Assembly: GCF_000306115.2 (NCBI RefSeq)
Contig: NZ_AKWX02000023.1
Coordinates: 186,001 to 250,000, forward strand
Reading direction: 5' to 3'
Length of the DNA stretch: 64,000 nt
Origin: Leptospira wolffii serovar Khorat str. Khorat-H2
GTDB lineage: Bacteria > Spirochaetota > Leptospiria > Leptospirales > Leptospiraceae
Position numbers and translations under genes: made by a program. The notes under the pieces were generated by a model. The model was not told where the DNA came from. It did no database searches and was given only the letters and a program-made list of their open reading frames with translations. Position 1 is the stretch's first letter. Each line of letters starts with the position of its first letter. Positions 1 to 8,615 of the stretch are shown here, piece by piece.

Positions 1-236
1 GTTAGAGGGTGGTCTAAATTTGCGGAAACAAGATCCGAGATCGTTACTTGGTTTTTTCCGTACGAGTTGATTGTAGCTAATATTCCCTGGATGGAATCGG
101 TTTGTCCGAGCGGATATAGAAAGAAGTCCTCTTTTGTCTGAAAATACTTGTACAGGGAGCCGACGCTGGTCCCGGCCTTTTTAGCTATAATATTTAGTAT
201 TGGCGTTATTAAAACCGCGACTGACGAACTCGGAAA
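1..236 (-). pseudogene. TetR-family regulator fragment, frameshifted and cut by window start
   Basis: Read on the minus strand, about 118 bases (roughly 118-236) are nearly identical to the helix-turn-helix part of the intact tetR gene at 5805-5925; I count only a handful of differences. One is an extra base in the stretch matching 'AATACGAATATT', which breaks the frame and gives a stop shortly after. Downstream of the shift the frame reopens (AKKAGTSVGSLYKYFQTKEDFF) and runs off the window start with a tail unlike the intact gene. The homology begins just after an in-frame TGA, with no start codon, so the N-terminus is missing. It is most likely a decayed or recombined duplicate. A sequencing error could explain the single-base shift but not the missing start. 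Confidence 0.6.
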
Positions 237-442
237 TGATCTGTCAAGATAATATAATTAATTAATATGCAAAATTACACAAAGGAATGACAAATAATAT
301 CTCAATTTAGACATGAAGTGACCCGGATACGGGTTTACGAGCGGCTTTTCAGGGTGGTGGGAGGCGGAAGCCCGACAAAGACGAAGTCATCTCTAACGGA
401 GTAGGAAAATAGTCTTACGTACGCAAGCGATTACTAGGGAGT
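237..442. other. Intergenic stretch with no recognisable gene
   Basis: This AT-rich stretch near 250-310 followed by a GC-richer part lies between the TetR remnant and the 3' end of the SpoIIE phosphatase gene. I see no open frame with a ribosome binding site, no clear terminator and no repeat of other parts of the window. Confidence 0.4.
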
Positions 443-2425
443 TCAGTACCCTTTCGATCTAAGAAACTCGTCCAGTTTTCCTACAAGCGCGCTATCTCCG
501 TCCAGTTCCTTGGCTTTTTCCAGGACGGAACGCGCGTCTTCGAATTGGTTTAGCAATCTGTAATTGTCCGATAGATTGATGAGATTGGCGAGCCTATGAG
601 GTTGGGTCTGACGGACTTTTTCCGCAGCGTCTGCGGCCTTTTTGAAATCCTTCATGTGTTTATAGCATAAGGACGCGAGGAACCAGATGTTTTGGGAATC
701 CGGATCCAAGCTAAGATAACGTTCCAGCCATCTGGACGCTTTCGTATATTCCTTTCGATCGTAGTGGATTTGACCGAGTAGTCGAGGCGCTTCCTTGAAA
801 TTCGGAGCGAGACTCCAAGCGGTTTCCAAAAGCTCGATTGCGATCGGGATTTCTTTTCTCTGAATATGGATCCGAGCCTCGTTATACTTTTCGACAGCCC
901 CGGCATATTTCGGATGATCTGGTTGAATGACTTCCTTATATCCGATCCGAATCAAGGATAGGTCGTCCGCGATGGCTCCGACCGCATGGAGTTTGTCCGA
1001 GATGAATTCCAGCTCTCCTCCCGCTTCTTCCACGATACGAAGGAATAACGTCTCATCCTCGTTCATTTTCCAGGTGCCTTGGGAGTTGATATTGATATCG
1101 TCCCTTCCGTCTGAGCCTATGAATACAACGTCTCCGGGCTGGAGATAGGATTCGTGAATCTTAATACTGGAACCGAAAGGAGATCCTAATTTCCAGGCGG
1201 AAAGTTCTGTCGAGAGAAAAGACGCCTTCTCGTCCCTGTATAAGACAGCCCAAGGATGCTCGGCGTTGAATATCATTATTTTCCCCGTCCGATCGTTCAC
1301 CAATCCGAAGATGACCGATGCCATCATCGTTCCGTCGAATGTCTTGAAGATCTCGTCCAGCTCCCTATGAGTCTGGCGAATCCAATTCTCCGGGCTCGTA
1401 TCTATTACCTTACCGTGACCGGCGGAGCGGGTCATAATATTATTCACTGCGGTTCCGAGTACGATGGCACCACCCGCTCCTTGCAGGGATTTTCCCATCG
1501 CATCACCGTTTAGGAAGAAGGTCCATTTTTCCCTGTCCTCTCCGAAGAGAAGGTTACCGCTAATGCAAACATCTCCTCCCAATTCCGATTCCCGGTTCTT
1601 GAAAGTGAATTTCTTTTTCTGTTCAATGTAGAAGGTGGTATTTACTTCCTGGGAAGTGTTCCAGTTGGTCATGAGAGGCTTGCTCAAGAGAGAAGTGAGA
1701 TAATAGTCACCGTCCTGTTGCACTTTGAGAGCCTGAATCTCTTCCATTCTCTTCGTGACTTCAACCGTTCTCTCGTCCACTTTCTGTTCTAGGGTATTCG
1801 AGTATTCTTCCTCTACTGCTCCGATCCTACGGAAGATCAGAATTACACTCCGTGTGATATAGGAAACGACTGCTAGGAATACGAGCTTCAAGGCCTGTTC
1901 CGAAATGGAAGCATACCCGGGAGAAATCACTTTGAGTTCGTCTTCGGTAAATTCCACGCCTCTGAAGATAGTATTCAGGATTACTAAACCTTGACCGACT
2001 ACGCTGAAGATTCCGGAGAGTTTGGCCACCGTAGGAGAAAGTAATAGAACGGAATATACGATGAAGATCATATTGATGGCATATAAAACCATCTGGCGAA
2101 TGACCCCTGAGGCCATATCCCTATCCGTCCAGGAAGCTACGAACATGACTACGGAAAGAATGGTGATATCGGCAAGAACGGAAACCTTACCTACCATTGG
2201 GGGGATTTTACCTTGTTTCTTATAAGAAAGATGGTTGTAAATCGCATAGCCGAGCATCGCACTCGTGCCAATCAGATAAGCCGCATTCTGAGCTGCGGAA
2301 CTTTGGGCCCAAGAAGCGGCCAACGAGGCCAAGAAGAGTCCTGCGAGGCCGAATCGGATTCGGTTGATCGTGACCGGACCGGAGGCTATGATTCTCTCCG
2401 TTATGAGTTCCTTTTTTTCTTCCAT
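443..2425 (-). CDS. Membrane SpoIIE-type PP2C phosphatase with C-terminal TPR repeats
   Basis: This is a predicted 660-residue inner-membrane signalling protein. The N-terminal 200 residues hold several hydrophobic helices, followed by a coiled coil (EEYSNTLEQKVDERTVEV) and a SpoIIE/PP2C serine phosphatase domain at about residues 280-500. Metal-binding acidic motifs are visible (GGDVCISG near 282, GDVVFIGSDGRDD near 430). The last 130 residues form TPR repeats (PNFKEAPRLLGQIHYDRKEY and following). Proteins of this class usually dephosphorylate anti-sigma-antagonist partners, but no such partner gene is adjacent, so the target is unknown. I chose the ATG at 2425 (MEEKKELI). An in-frame ATG at 2491 would add 22 residues but overlaps an AT-rich stretch that looks like promoter. 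Confidence 0.85.
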   Translation of the reverse strand: MEEKKELITERIIASGPVTINRIRFGLAGLFLASLAASWAQSSAAQNAAYLIGTSAMLGYAIYNHLSYKKQGKIPPMVGKVSVLADITILSVVMFVASWTDRDMASGVIRQMVLYAINMIFIVYSVLLLSPTVAKLSGIFSVVGQGLVILNTIFRGVEFTEDELKVISPGYASISEQALKLVFLAVVSYITRSVILIFRRIGAVEEEYSNTLEQKVDERTVEVTKRMEEIQALKVQQDGDYYLTSLLSKPLMTNWNTSQEVNTTFYIEQKKKFTFKNRESELGGDVCISGNLLFGEDREKWTFFLNGDAMGKSLQGAGGAIVLGTAVNNIMTRSAGHGKVIDTSPENWIRQTHRELDEIFKTFDGTMMASVIFGLVNDRTGKIMIFNAEHPWAVLYRDEKASFLSTELSAWKLGSPFGSSIKIHESYLQPGDVVFIGSDGRDDININSQGTWKMNEDETLFLRIVEEAGGELEFISDKLHAVGAIADDLSLIRIGYKEVIQPDHPKYAGAVEKYNEARIHIQRKEIPIAIELLETAWSLAPNFKEAPRLLGQIHYDRKEYTKASRWLERYLSLDPDSQNIWFLASLCYKHMKDFKKAADAAEKVRQTQPHRLANLINLSDNYRLLNQFEDARSVLEKAKELDGDSALVGKLDEFLRSKGY

Positions 2426-2724
2426 TCTCGTAAGGCCTCGGCTTTCAGCCCTAGGTATAAGGTTTAGATAATATAATTTATTAAGTATCATCCACAAATT
2501 TTTTACAAAATGCGTTTACTTGATAAAAATATCAGCTAGGGTATACAGGCTTAAGACGAAAAAATATAAGAGAAAAGTAAGTCCTCCTCATAAAAAACTA
2601 TCTCGCAATTTTATAACGTGTTCGCTATTCGGCAGGATATTTGATCGTGCTTTCGGGTATACCGCAACGCATGGAAACTTATCTGGTAGAGTTGCGGAGA
2701 AAGCCGAAAGCTTAAAAACGCTTT

Positions 2725-2783
2725 GTCGGAACTCCGACGGAATCGTTAAATCGTCCCCACTTCGCGGGGACGATTTAACGATT
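2725..2783. repeat. Two adjacent hairpins, one with an 18-bp perfect stem, at the aldolase operon 3' end
   Basis: 2741-2758 and 2766-2783 are perfect 18-base reverse complements around a 7-base loop. The right arm contains the stop codon of the minus-strand aldolase-like gene (2775-2777). A second small hairpin (GTCGG-AACT-CCGAC, 2725-2738) follows on the minus strand and leads into a T-run, so together they probably end the aldolase transcript. The remainder of the gap 2426-2724 shows no gene; it holds the AT-rich promoter-like region of the SpoIIE gene. Confidence 0.6.
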
Positions 2784-3428
2784 CTTTTCCGCTTGTTTGG
2801 AGTATTTTCTTTGGTAAACGAAACGGATGGCTTCCGCTTCCAGCCAAGGGACAGGTTTTCCTCCGCCTAGAATTCTGGATTCCACGAAGGCTTTACTTGC
2901 CTTTTCTAAAACCATGCATACCGCATGGGCGTCGTCCAGAGTCTTATGAGCGCAGAGCGCTCCCGCATTCTTCACGTAAACCGCGTTCCTTCTGGCAATT
3001 GCGGATACGAGTTTCTTGAGGGATTGCGGATCGTTAGAATTGCCTACTACTTTAGCATTCGGGCCTACGATCTGAGCCATATCGTCCAAATAAGGACGAA
3101 CGGTTTCTCCCGCCATGGAGCAGGTTTGCACATTCTCCTGAGTAGAATGCAAGATAACGTTGAATTCGGGCCTCGCTAGATACAAAGCCAGATGTTTTGC
3201 CGCTTCCTCCGGAACGTCTTTCGGAAAAATTTGATCCGCTACTAAAGGTATTTCTAATAAAACGTTCTTATTCTTTTTTCCGATTACGTTTAGATCGGCT
3301 TTCTTAGGAGTGATCCAAATGCTTTTTCCGATCTTCACGCTTGCGCATCCCTGTTTATCCAGGATTCCTTCCTTTACCAATTGAGGTAGGAATTCCTGTA
3401 GCTCGATGGGGCTTTCCGGTATCTTCAT
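2775..3428 (-). CDS. Class II aldolase/adducin-like protein lacking metal ligands
   Basis: 217 residues, the usual length of a class II aldolase/adducin-family protein, with the family's fold signatures recognisable along its length. The metal-binding His-x-His of active members (HTH) reads HST here (VILHSTQENVQ), and the later Asn-His-Gly reads NAG (VKNAGALC), so the zinc site seems lost. It overlaps the upstream paralogue by 4 bases (ATGA), implying translational coupling. It is therefore probably a non-catalytic partner or a protein with a changed role, perhaps forming mixed oligomers with the intact neighbour. That is inference. The real substrate is unknown. Confidence 0.75.
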   Translation of the reverse strand: MKIPESPIELQEFLPQLVKEGILDKQGCASVKIGKSIWITPKKADLNVIGKKNKNVLLEIPLVADQIFPKDVPEEAAKHLALYLARPEFNVILHSTQENVQTCSMAGETVRPYLDDMAQIVGPNAKVVGNSNDPQSLKKLVSAIARRNAVYVKNAGALCAHKTLDDAHAVCMVLEKASKAFVESRILGGGKPVPWLEAEAIRFVYQRKYSKQAEKNR

Positions 3429-4081
3429 GCGCTTTTCTCCAGAGAATAGTTTTTGAGATACCAGGACCGGATAGACTCTCTATCTCCTTTCTTGGCTCCG
3501 GAAACTCGTAGGAACTCCTTTTCTATGAATGCTTTGCAGGCTCTTTCCAATTCCAATGCGACTTGGAAGGCGTCTTCCATGTCCTTACCCACGCAAAGAG
3601 TTCCATGGTTGGCAAGTAGAACCGCTTTACTCCCCGATCTGTCCAATGCTTCGATTGCCATGCGGATCAGTTTCTTGGTTCCTGGCAAAGAGTAGTTCGT
3701 GCAAAGAACCGGGCCTCCGATGATCTTTTTCATTTGAGAATCCAAAACGGGGACGTCCTTTCCTGCCGCAGCAACCACTGCCGCTTGCAATTGGTGGGTA
3801 TGTATCACAGCGCCGATATTAGATCGTAAAGCATAGGCTGCGGCATGCAGGCCCTTTTCATAAGAAGGCTTGATCTTTCCTACATGAGTGAGGTCGTGTC
3901 GATTCACTTGCACGATCTCATCCGGAGTCAGATCGTGATAGGTTCTTCCGGTGGGAGTGATCGCAAAAGTATCCTCGTCGATACGTTGGCTGATATTTCC
4001 CCAGGTACGGGCGATCAAACCGGATTTTACCAGACGAATTCCGGTATCTCTCACCAGTTTCTTTGCTTTTTCCAGTTCCAT
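3425..4081 (-). CDS. Class II aldolase/adducin family protein
   Basis: This 218-residue protein resembles L-fuculose-phosphate and methylthioribulose-phosphate aldolase/dehydratase relatives. It keeps the expected zinc ligands: HTHQ in the GAVIHTHQLQAAVV stretch near residue 94 and the late NHG in VLLANHGTL, with an acidic residue upstream (PSYEKGLHAA). The start has a good ribosome binding site (GGAGAG before the ATG at 4081). It is the second gene of an operon read from the aminotransferase at 5576, 22 bases downstream of it, and is followed with overlap by the degenerate paralogue. Substrate and pathway cannot be named from sequence. A role in cleaving or dehydrating a small hydroxy-carbonyl compound is the family expectation. 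Confidence 0.8.
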   Translation of the reverse strand: MELEKAKKLVRDTGIRLVKSGLIARTWGNISQRIDEDTFAITPTGRTYHDLTPDEIVQVNRHDLTHVGKIKPSYEKGLHAAAYALRSNIGAVIHTHQLQAAVVAAAGKDVPVLDSQMKKIIGGPVLCTNYSLPGTKKLIRMAIEALDRSGSKAVLLANHGTLCVGKDMEDAFQVALELERACKAFIEKEFLRVSGAKKGDRESIRSWYLKNYSLEKSA

Positions 4082-4103
4082 ATTCTACTCTCCTATCCGG
4101 GAT

Positions 4104-5576
4104 CTATCTTACAACGCCTTCCACTTTCTGGAAGACTCTGTCGAATCTTTTCAAAGCGTCGTCGATCACAGCGTCGGTATCTGCGGCGCTCGTATAGAGT
4201 CTGCTTCCCGCCAAAGTCACGATACCTTCCGCCATATATGCCGCTCCCATTTCTTCCATTGCTTTTTTGCGAAGATGAGCTTCCTTGATGGTGGATTTTA
4301 TCTTCCAGAATTTCTTAATATCGATTTCCAAAAGCATGGTTCCGACCGTTTCCAAATGGCAGATGGATCCTTGGTTAAAGGCTACGAACGGTAGATTATA
4401 CTTCTTAATGAGTTTTTGTAAACCCGCGGTGATTCTATCTCCCGCTTTTCCTGCTTTCTCGCAGGCTTTTTGTTTCTCGATTTCCAAAAGAGTGAAATAT
4501 CCGGCTGCGGAGCTTAACGGGTTTGCCGCCATGGTCCCGCCGATCAGAGCCTTTTTGACTCCTGTTTGGAGACCTGCGGATAGATACTTCATGTATTCTT
4601 TCTTTCCGCCGAGTCCTCCAGCGGAAGGATAACCTCCGGCAACCACTTTACCGAATACGGTCAAATCCGGAGTGACTCCGTAATAACCTTGGGCGCCGCT
4701 GAGACCGATACGGAATGCGGTCACGACTTCGTCGAAAATCATAAGAGCCCCGTACTTATCGCAGAGTTCACGAACTCCTTTATTGAAGTCCATGTCCAGA
4801 GGACGGGTTCCGCTTTCAGGACCTACCGGTTCTAATATGACCGCAGCCGTGCCGCCTCTCCAACGGTTTCTTTTCAGAACTCTTTCCAGCGCGTTTAGAT
4901 CGTTGGGATAGAACTCTTGGGTATATTTGAATACGTGCTTAGGAATTCCGTGGGATTCGAAATGTCTGGTGCCCGGTAAACGGAGACCATAGGCGAGTTG
5001 GTCGCTCCATCCGTGGTAAGCTCCTCCCATTTTTACCACATTCTTCTTTTTAGTAGCGAGCCTCGCCACACGAATGGACGCCATACAAGCTTCGGTTCCC
5101 GAACCCAGCATACGGAACATTTGCACGGAAGGCATATGCTCTACGATCTTTTCCGCAAGACGGAGTTCGTATTCGTGGAATAATCCGGTGACCGGGCCTG
5201 TAGTTTCCAAGAGCTCCACCACTTTCTTACGGATACCGGTAGGATTGCTTCCTAGAACCGTAGGACCTCCCGCTTGTAGGAAGTCTATGTATTTGTTTCC
5301 GTCCAAATCGTACAGATAGGCTCCGGAAGCCTTGGTAAAAACGAGAGGGAAGGGATAATTGAACGCCAGGTTATGCTGCACGCCTCCGGGAATGTACTCC
5401 GAAGCCTCGGCTATCATGACCTTAGACTTTGCGCATTTCTTATCGAAATATTCCTTGAGATACGTATCCATTTCGTCCTTACGAATGGAGCGTATGGGCT
5501 GCTGGATCAGGTCTTTTAGCTGCTTATAGACCTCTTTTACGTCTGGATATTTGCTAATTGCGAAGCCGGTGGACAT
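4104..5576 (-). CDS. Class III PLP aminotransferase, glutamate-1-semialdehyde aminomutase-like
   Basis: 490 residues of fold-type I, class III pyridoxal-phosphate aminotransferase. Visible motifs are the glycine-rich cofactor loop LGSGTEACMASIRVAR, YHGWSD, the cofactor-contacting Asp in ALMIFDEVVTAFR, and the Schiff-base lysine in LTVFGKVVAGGYPSAG. The protein is longer at the N-terminus than HemL and lies in a TetR-controlled operon with two aldolase-like genes, so it is more likely a specialised aminotransferase than the tetrapyrrole enzyme. I start it at ATG 5576 (MSTGFAISKY), which has an AAAGGA ribosome binding site. A longer frame begins inside the operator at 5605-5638 and is unlikely to be used. 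Confidence 0.85.
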   Translation of the reverse strand: MSTGFAISKYPDVKEVYKQLKDLIQQPIRSIRKDEMDTYLKEYFDKKCAKSKVMIAEASEYIPGGVQHNLAFNYPFPLVFTKASGAYLYDLDGNKYIDFLQAGGPTVLGSNPTGIRKKVVELLETTGPVTGLFHEYELRLAEKIVEHMPSVQMFRMLGSGTEACMASIRVARLATKKKNVVKMGGAYHGWSDQLAYGLRLPGTRHFESHGIPKHVFKYTQEFYPNDLNALERVLKRNRWRGGTAAVILEPVGPESGTRPLDMDFNKGVRELCDKYGALMIFDEVVTAFRIGLSGAQGYYGVTPDLTVFGKVVAGGYPSAGGLGGKKEYMKYLSAGLQTGVKKALIGGTMAANPLSSAAGYFTLLEIEKQKACEKAGKAGDRITAGLQKLIKKYNLPFVAFNQGSICHLETVGTMLLEIDIKKFWKIKSTIKEAHLRKKAMEEMGAAYMAEGIVTLAGSRLYTSAADTDAVIDDALKRFDRVFQKVEGVVR

Positions 5577-5604
5577 ATTCTTTTTCCTTTGGGGCGGAAT
5601 ATAG

Positions 5605-5638
5605 GTTGACAGTGAGTGAATGCTCACTCACTGTCAAC
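5605..5638. promoter_or_regulatory. Perfect 34-base palindromic operator between divergent genes
   Basis: The two 15-base arms (GTTGACAGTGAGTGA and its exact reverse complement) flank the 4-base centre ATGC. It lies between the divergent aminotransferase operon and the tetR gene, where an autoregulated TetR repressor normally binds. The inner TGAGTGA/TCACTCA halves resemble known TetR-family sites. It probably lets the 5725 product repress both directions. Confidence 0.8.
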
Positions 5639-5724
5639 TAGAAAATATCCGAAAGGCGGAGTTGCCGGAATTTTTCCGAGATTCCCTTGCGGGCCTTTCT
5701 ATTCGCGAGAAAAGAGGACTATCT

Positions 5725-6384
5725 GTGAATACACCTACCAAGCACAATCGGGAAACTTTTGATAAAATTCCGGAGGAAAAGAGGGCCAGGATCCTTGCGG
5801 TGGCCATTTCCGAGTTCGCCAGTCGCGGTTTTAATAACGCCAATACGAATATTATAGCTAAAAAGGCCGGGATCAGCGTCGGCTCCTTGTACAAGTATTT
5901 TCAGACAAAAGAGGACTTCTTTCTGACTGCGGTAGGGCACGGAATCGGTCAGTTGGAAAAAACTTTGGAGGAGGTCCTACACGAGGAAAGCGATCTATTC
6001 GGTAAGATAGAGAGTATTCTCAGAATTATCCAAAGGCATTCCAGAGAGAATAGAGACATCATCCGACTCTATAACGAAATGACCGCCGAAGGGAATTCCG
6101 ATCTGATCAAGAGATTGTCTTCCGAATTGGAAAGCATTTCCGCAAAGGTGTATACTTCTCTTCTTTCGGAAGCTAAGAGTTCCGGTCTGATCGACCCGGA
6201 GATAGAGGAAAGAATCTTCGCATTCTGCATCGATAATCTGTTTATGATCCTACAATTCTCCTACGCCACCGAGTATTACAGGGAAAGAATGAGGATCTAT
6301 CTGGGCGAGGACGCGACGGACGATGAAAAAGTCGTTCAGGCCATGCTTAAATTCATACGTAAGGCCCTGGAAAAAAGAACTTAA
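5725..6384 (+). CDS. TetR/AcrR-family transcriptional regulator
   Basis: 219 residues. The N-terminal helix-turn-helix is clear (RARILAVAISEFASRGF, then IIAKKAGISVGSLYKYFQTKEDFF), and the rest is an all-helical ligand-binding domain typical of TetR proteins. I use the GTG at 5725, which is preceded by AGAGGA at a 6-base gap. An upstream ATG at 5620 sits inside the operator and would add 35 residues of unlikely sequence. It is divergent from the aminotransferase/aldolase operon and probably represses it through the palindrome at 5605. The inducer is unknown. A damaged copy of its DNA-binding part lies at 1-236. Confidence 0.88.
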   Translation: MNTPTKHNRETFDKIPEEKRARILAVAISEFASRGFNNANTNIIAKKAGISVGSLYKYFQTKEDFFLTAVGHGIGQLEKTLEEVLHEESDLFGKIESILRIIQRHSRENRDIIRLYNEMTAEGNSDLIKRLSSELESISAKVYTSLLSEAKSSGLIDPEIEERIFAFCIDNLFMILQFSYATEYYRERMRIYLGEDATDDEKVVQAMLKFIRKALEKRT

Positions 6385-6394
6385 GTAGAATGTT

Positions 6395-7702
6395 CTAATT
6401 TCCTTTTCCGAATTCGAATCTTTTAGCCGCACCTAATTCTACAGAAGTGGATCGACTGTTGGCGGAAAGGGAGGCCGCTGCGGAGCGAATTAAAATCTGT
6501 TCTAAGATAGGTAATTCGATAGGCTGCGGGTTGGTAAGCCCATCTCCGGTTTGGATATCTAAGTCCAACGATCCCACACTGTATTTCCAGTCGAAGTATT
6601 GAAAGCCTACCCAGAAAGAAAGCGTCGGAGTATATCGATAAGCTAATTTGTATGAGATCTGCAAACCTTTAGCCTGCCAACTTACATTACTGGATTGGGC
6701 CGCTGTACTGCTGGGTCCGCCGGTAAAAGGATCGGCAAACTTTATGGATCCGAACTGGTTACCGGTCAACATAAGATAATGCAATTCTATCCTATTCTCC
6801 CAACGCTCGTTTATACGTATCGTTGTCTTCAGACCAACGGACGGCCCTCTTAGGTGCTCCAGATAAGAATACTGATAGGTCGGTGTGGAGATTATAGCTC
6901 CGTCATAGACTCCGATACCTAAACCTTTCCCGTCACTTGACTTACCCCAAATTTGGGAATACCCGAGGCTAGGGCTCAGATCGAATCTTGCATTCGTTAA
7001 AGCTAGAAAAGAAAGATCGGCTTTCAGGATACTCTGCTTTTCAGAAAGGGAACCCGTAACTTCGTTATAATTCAGTGGGTTCGAGGATTGCAAAGTTTCG
7101 AAATGAGTTTTTCCCTCGAAATGGTTTCCATGCAATCCAAAGGCAAATCTCCTCCAATTGTAAACGATGGAGAGACTTCGGGACGGGCCTCGTTCTCTAC
7201 TAGGGTTTTTAATCGTTTGCGGGACACTTCCGAAAAGTAAAGCTATTTGGGAAGTCGCCTTTTCCCAATATTGTTCGGTGGAGGGCGCGTAGGATCCGTA
7301 TCCTAATCCGGCCCAGATTTCCAGATCCTTACGTTTGGTTCGATCCATATCGAAAGGATTTGCCGGAACGAAAGGCGGCTCCTCCCTGAGGGGAGCGGCA
7401 ACTTCAGGAGGAGGTTCCGGAGTCTTTTCGACCTCCGCTTGCTTGGCCTTTTCCTCCGCTTCTTTCAGTTCCTTGGCGCTCGGCTCGCGGAAGCTGATTC
7501 TTTGGATTTGTTTTTTGATCAATTCTTTGACGGTGCCGTCTTCCAAGCGAATTTTTAGTGTTGCGGGGGCCTGTTGGATGATCTCTCCGCGAAGTATCTG
7601 ACCGTTTCTGAGATAGATGGTTTGCTTTTCCGCAAAAAGGTCCTGTCCTCCCCAGAGAATTAAGAGGAACGTCAAATACGGAATCTTTTTCCAGGCCTTC
7701 AT
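6395..7702 (-). CDS. Exported outer-membrane beta-barrel-like protein
   Basis: 435 residues starting MKAWKKIPYLTFLLILWGG with a signal peptide ending near FAEKQ. A short domain follows with the pattern IYLRNGQILRGEI...IRLEDGTVKELI, which recurs in Leptospira exported proteins. Next comes an acidic, Pro-rich linker (EKTPEPPPEVAAP), then about 300 residues of alternating aromatic and polar strands ending in VELGAAKRFEFGK, as expected of an outer-membrane barrel. The function is unknown. A similar two-part architecture is seen in the protein at 31722-32672. The upstream TTG at 7720 is less likely than the ATG at 7702. Confidence 0.7.
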   Translation of the reverse strand: MKAWKKIPYLTFLLILWGGQDLFAEKQTIYLRNGQILRGEIIQQAPATLKIRLEDGTVKELIKKQIQRISFREPSAKELKEAEEKAKQAEVEKTPEPPPEVAAPLREEPPFVPANPFDMDRTKRKDLEIWAGLGYGSYAPSTEQYWEKATSQIALLFGSVPQTIKNPSRERGPSRSLSIVYNWRRFAFGLHGNHFEGKTHFETLQSSNPLNYNEVTGSLSEKQSILKADLSFLALTNARFDLSPSLGYSQIWGKSSDGKGLGIGVYDGAIISTPTYQYSYLEHLRGPSVGLKTTIRINERWENRIELHYLMLTGNQFGSIKFADPFTGGPSSTAAQSSNVSWQAKGLQISYKLAYRYTPTLSFWVGFQYFDWKYSVGSLDLDIQTGDGLTNPQPIELPILEQILIRSAAASLSANSRSTSVELGAAKRFEFGKGN

Positions 7703-7845
7703 AGGGCTGAATTTGAACAAGGTATATTAAAACTTCAATCTATAATTAATTTACCTTTACTGAGATAAGCTTTGCTTTCCGCCGAAAGAAGGAGGCTTTT
7801 TTCAAAAAAAGCGCGTATCGTCTGTGATGCAGGAACCGTATAAGA

Positions 7846-8571
7846 ATGGTTTATCGAATCTGCATCTTTCTTCTGAATCTTTTCTTTCCACTGAACTGCG
7901 GGGTCTGCGGCAAAGAGGACTATTACTCTAGGCATACCGCACTTTGCGGGCCTTGTATCCGTAAGGCCGGACCCAAGAGGCAAGGACCTCGTTGCCGAGT
8001 ATGTTCGAATCTGCTTCCTGAGTCCGGGCTATGTTCTTTCTGCGATTCCCGAAACGTATTTTTCGATCGGGCTCTCAGCATTCACGATCGAAGCGATATT
8101 TTAAGTCTGGCTTTGAATCGATTGAAGACTCGGCAAGAATATTCCCTTTCCTTCTTTCTCGGATTGGGTGCGAAAAAAGTCTTAAGAAGCATTCGATCCG
8201 AACCTTGGGAGGCGTATTGCCTTTTGCCTAGTCATCAAAAAAGAGGATGGTTCGGATCCAAAAATAGGCCGTTTCGTCCTACGGAAAGATTGAGCGATAT
8301 CGTATCCAACACATTAAAAATACCTGAAATACGACCTTTGCATAAGAAAAGCAAAGATAAACAGGCGGGAAAAAGTTATGCGGAAAGATTCTTCCATGCC
8401 CATGAAGCCTGGGAAATCCGGGAAGAATGGAAAGGCGTCTGTCCCAAGCGGATCCTTCTACTCGACGACGTATTTACGACCGGAGCCAGCGTGAACGAAG
8501 CGAGTCGGATCCTAAAAAGAAACGGTGCCGAAAAGGTCTACGTTTTGACTTACCTTCGGACCTTGGATTAG
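7846..8571 (+). CDS. comF: ComF-family phosphoribosyltransferase-like protein
   Basis: 241 residues with the ComF layout. The N-terminus carries a double zinc ribbon (NCGVCGKEDYY, LCGPCIRK, RCRVCSN, LCSFCDS). The C-terminus holds the phosphoribosyltransferase signature ILLLDDVFTTGASVNEASRIL near residue 210. ComF proteins act in DNA uptake or recombination in other bacteria, with a still unclear biochemical role. The gene lies 44 bases upstream of dinB on the same strand, so the two DNA-related genes may be co-transcribed. Confidence 0.88.
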   Translation: MVYRICIFLLNLFFPLNCGVCGKEDYYSRHTALCGPCIRKAGPKRQGPRCRVCSNLLPESGLCSFCDSRNVFFDRALSIHDRSDILSLALNRLKTRQEYSLSFFLGLGAKKVLRSIRSEPWEAYCLLPSHQKRGWFGSKNRPFRPTERLSDIVSNTLKIPEIRPLHKKSKDKQAGKSYAERFFHAHEAWEIREEWKGVCPKRILLLDDVFTTGASVNEASRILKRNGAEKVYVLTYLRTLD

Positions 8572-8615
8572 CCTTGACTAATCTAAATATCCGTTTAGTA
8601 TGGAGTTCCTACGTT

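Noticed and set aside
2520..2870. 116-codon plus-strand frame
   Set aside because: It overlaps the 3' end of the aldolase-like gene and the hairpins, has no ribosome binding site, and its composition is that of a shadow frame.
5620..5724. ATG at 5620 as start of tetR
   Set aside because: It lies within the operator palindrome and adds an unlikely N-terminus. GTG 5725 has a ribosome binding site and gives the usual TetR length.
8583..8598. CTAAA-N6-TTTAG palindrome upstream of dinB as a LexA box
   Set aside because: It does not fit the reported Leptospira SOS motifs I recall (TTTG-N5-CAAA type), and a 5-base half-site is common by chance.
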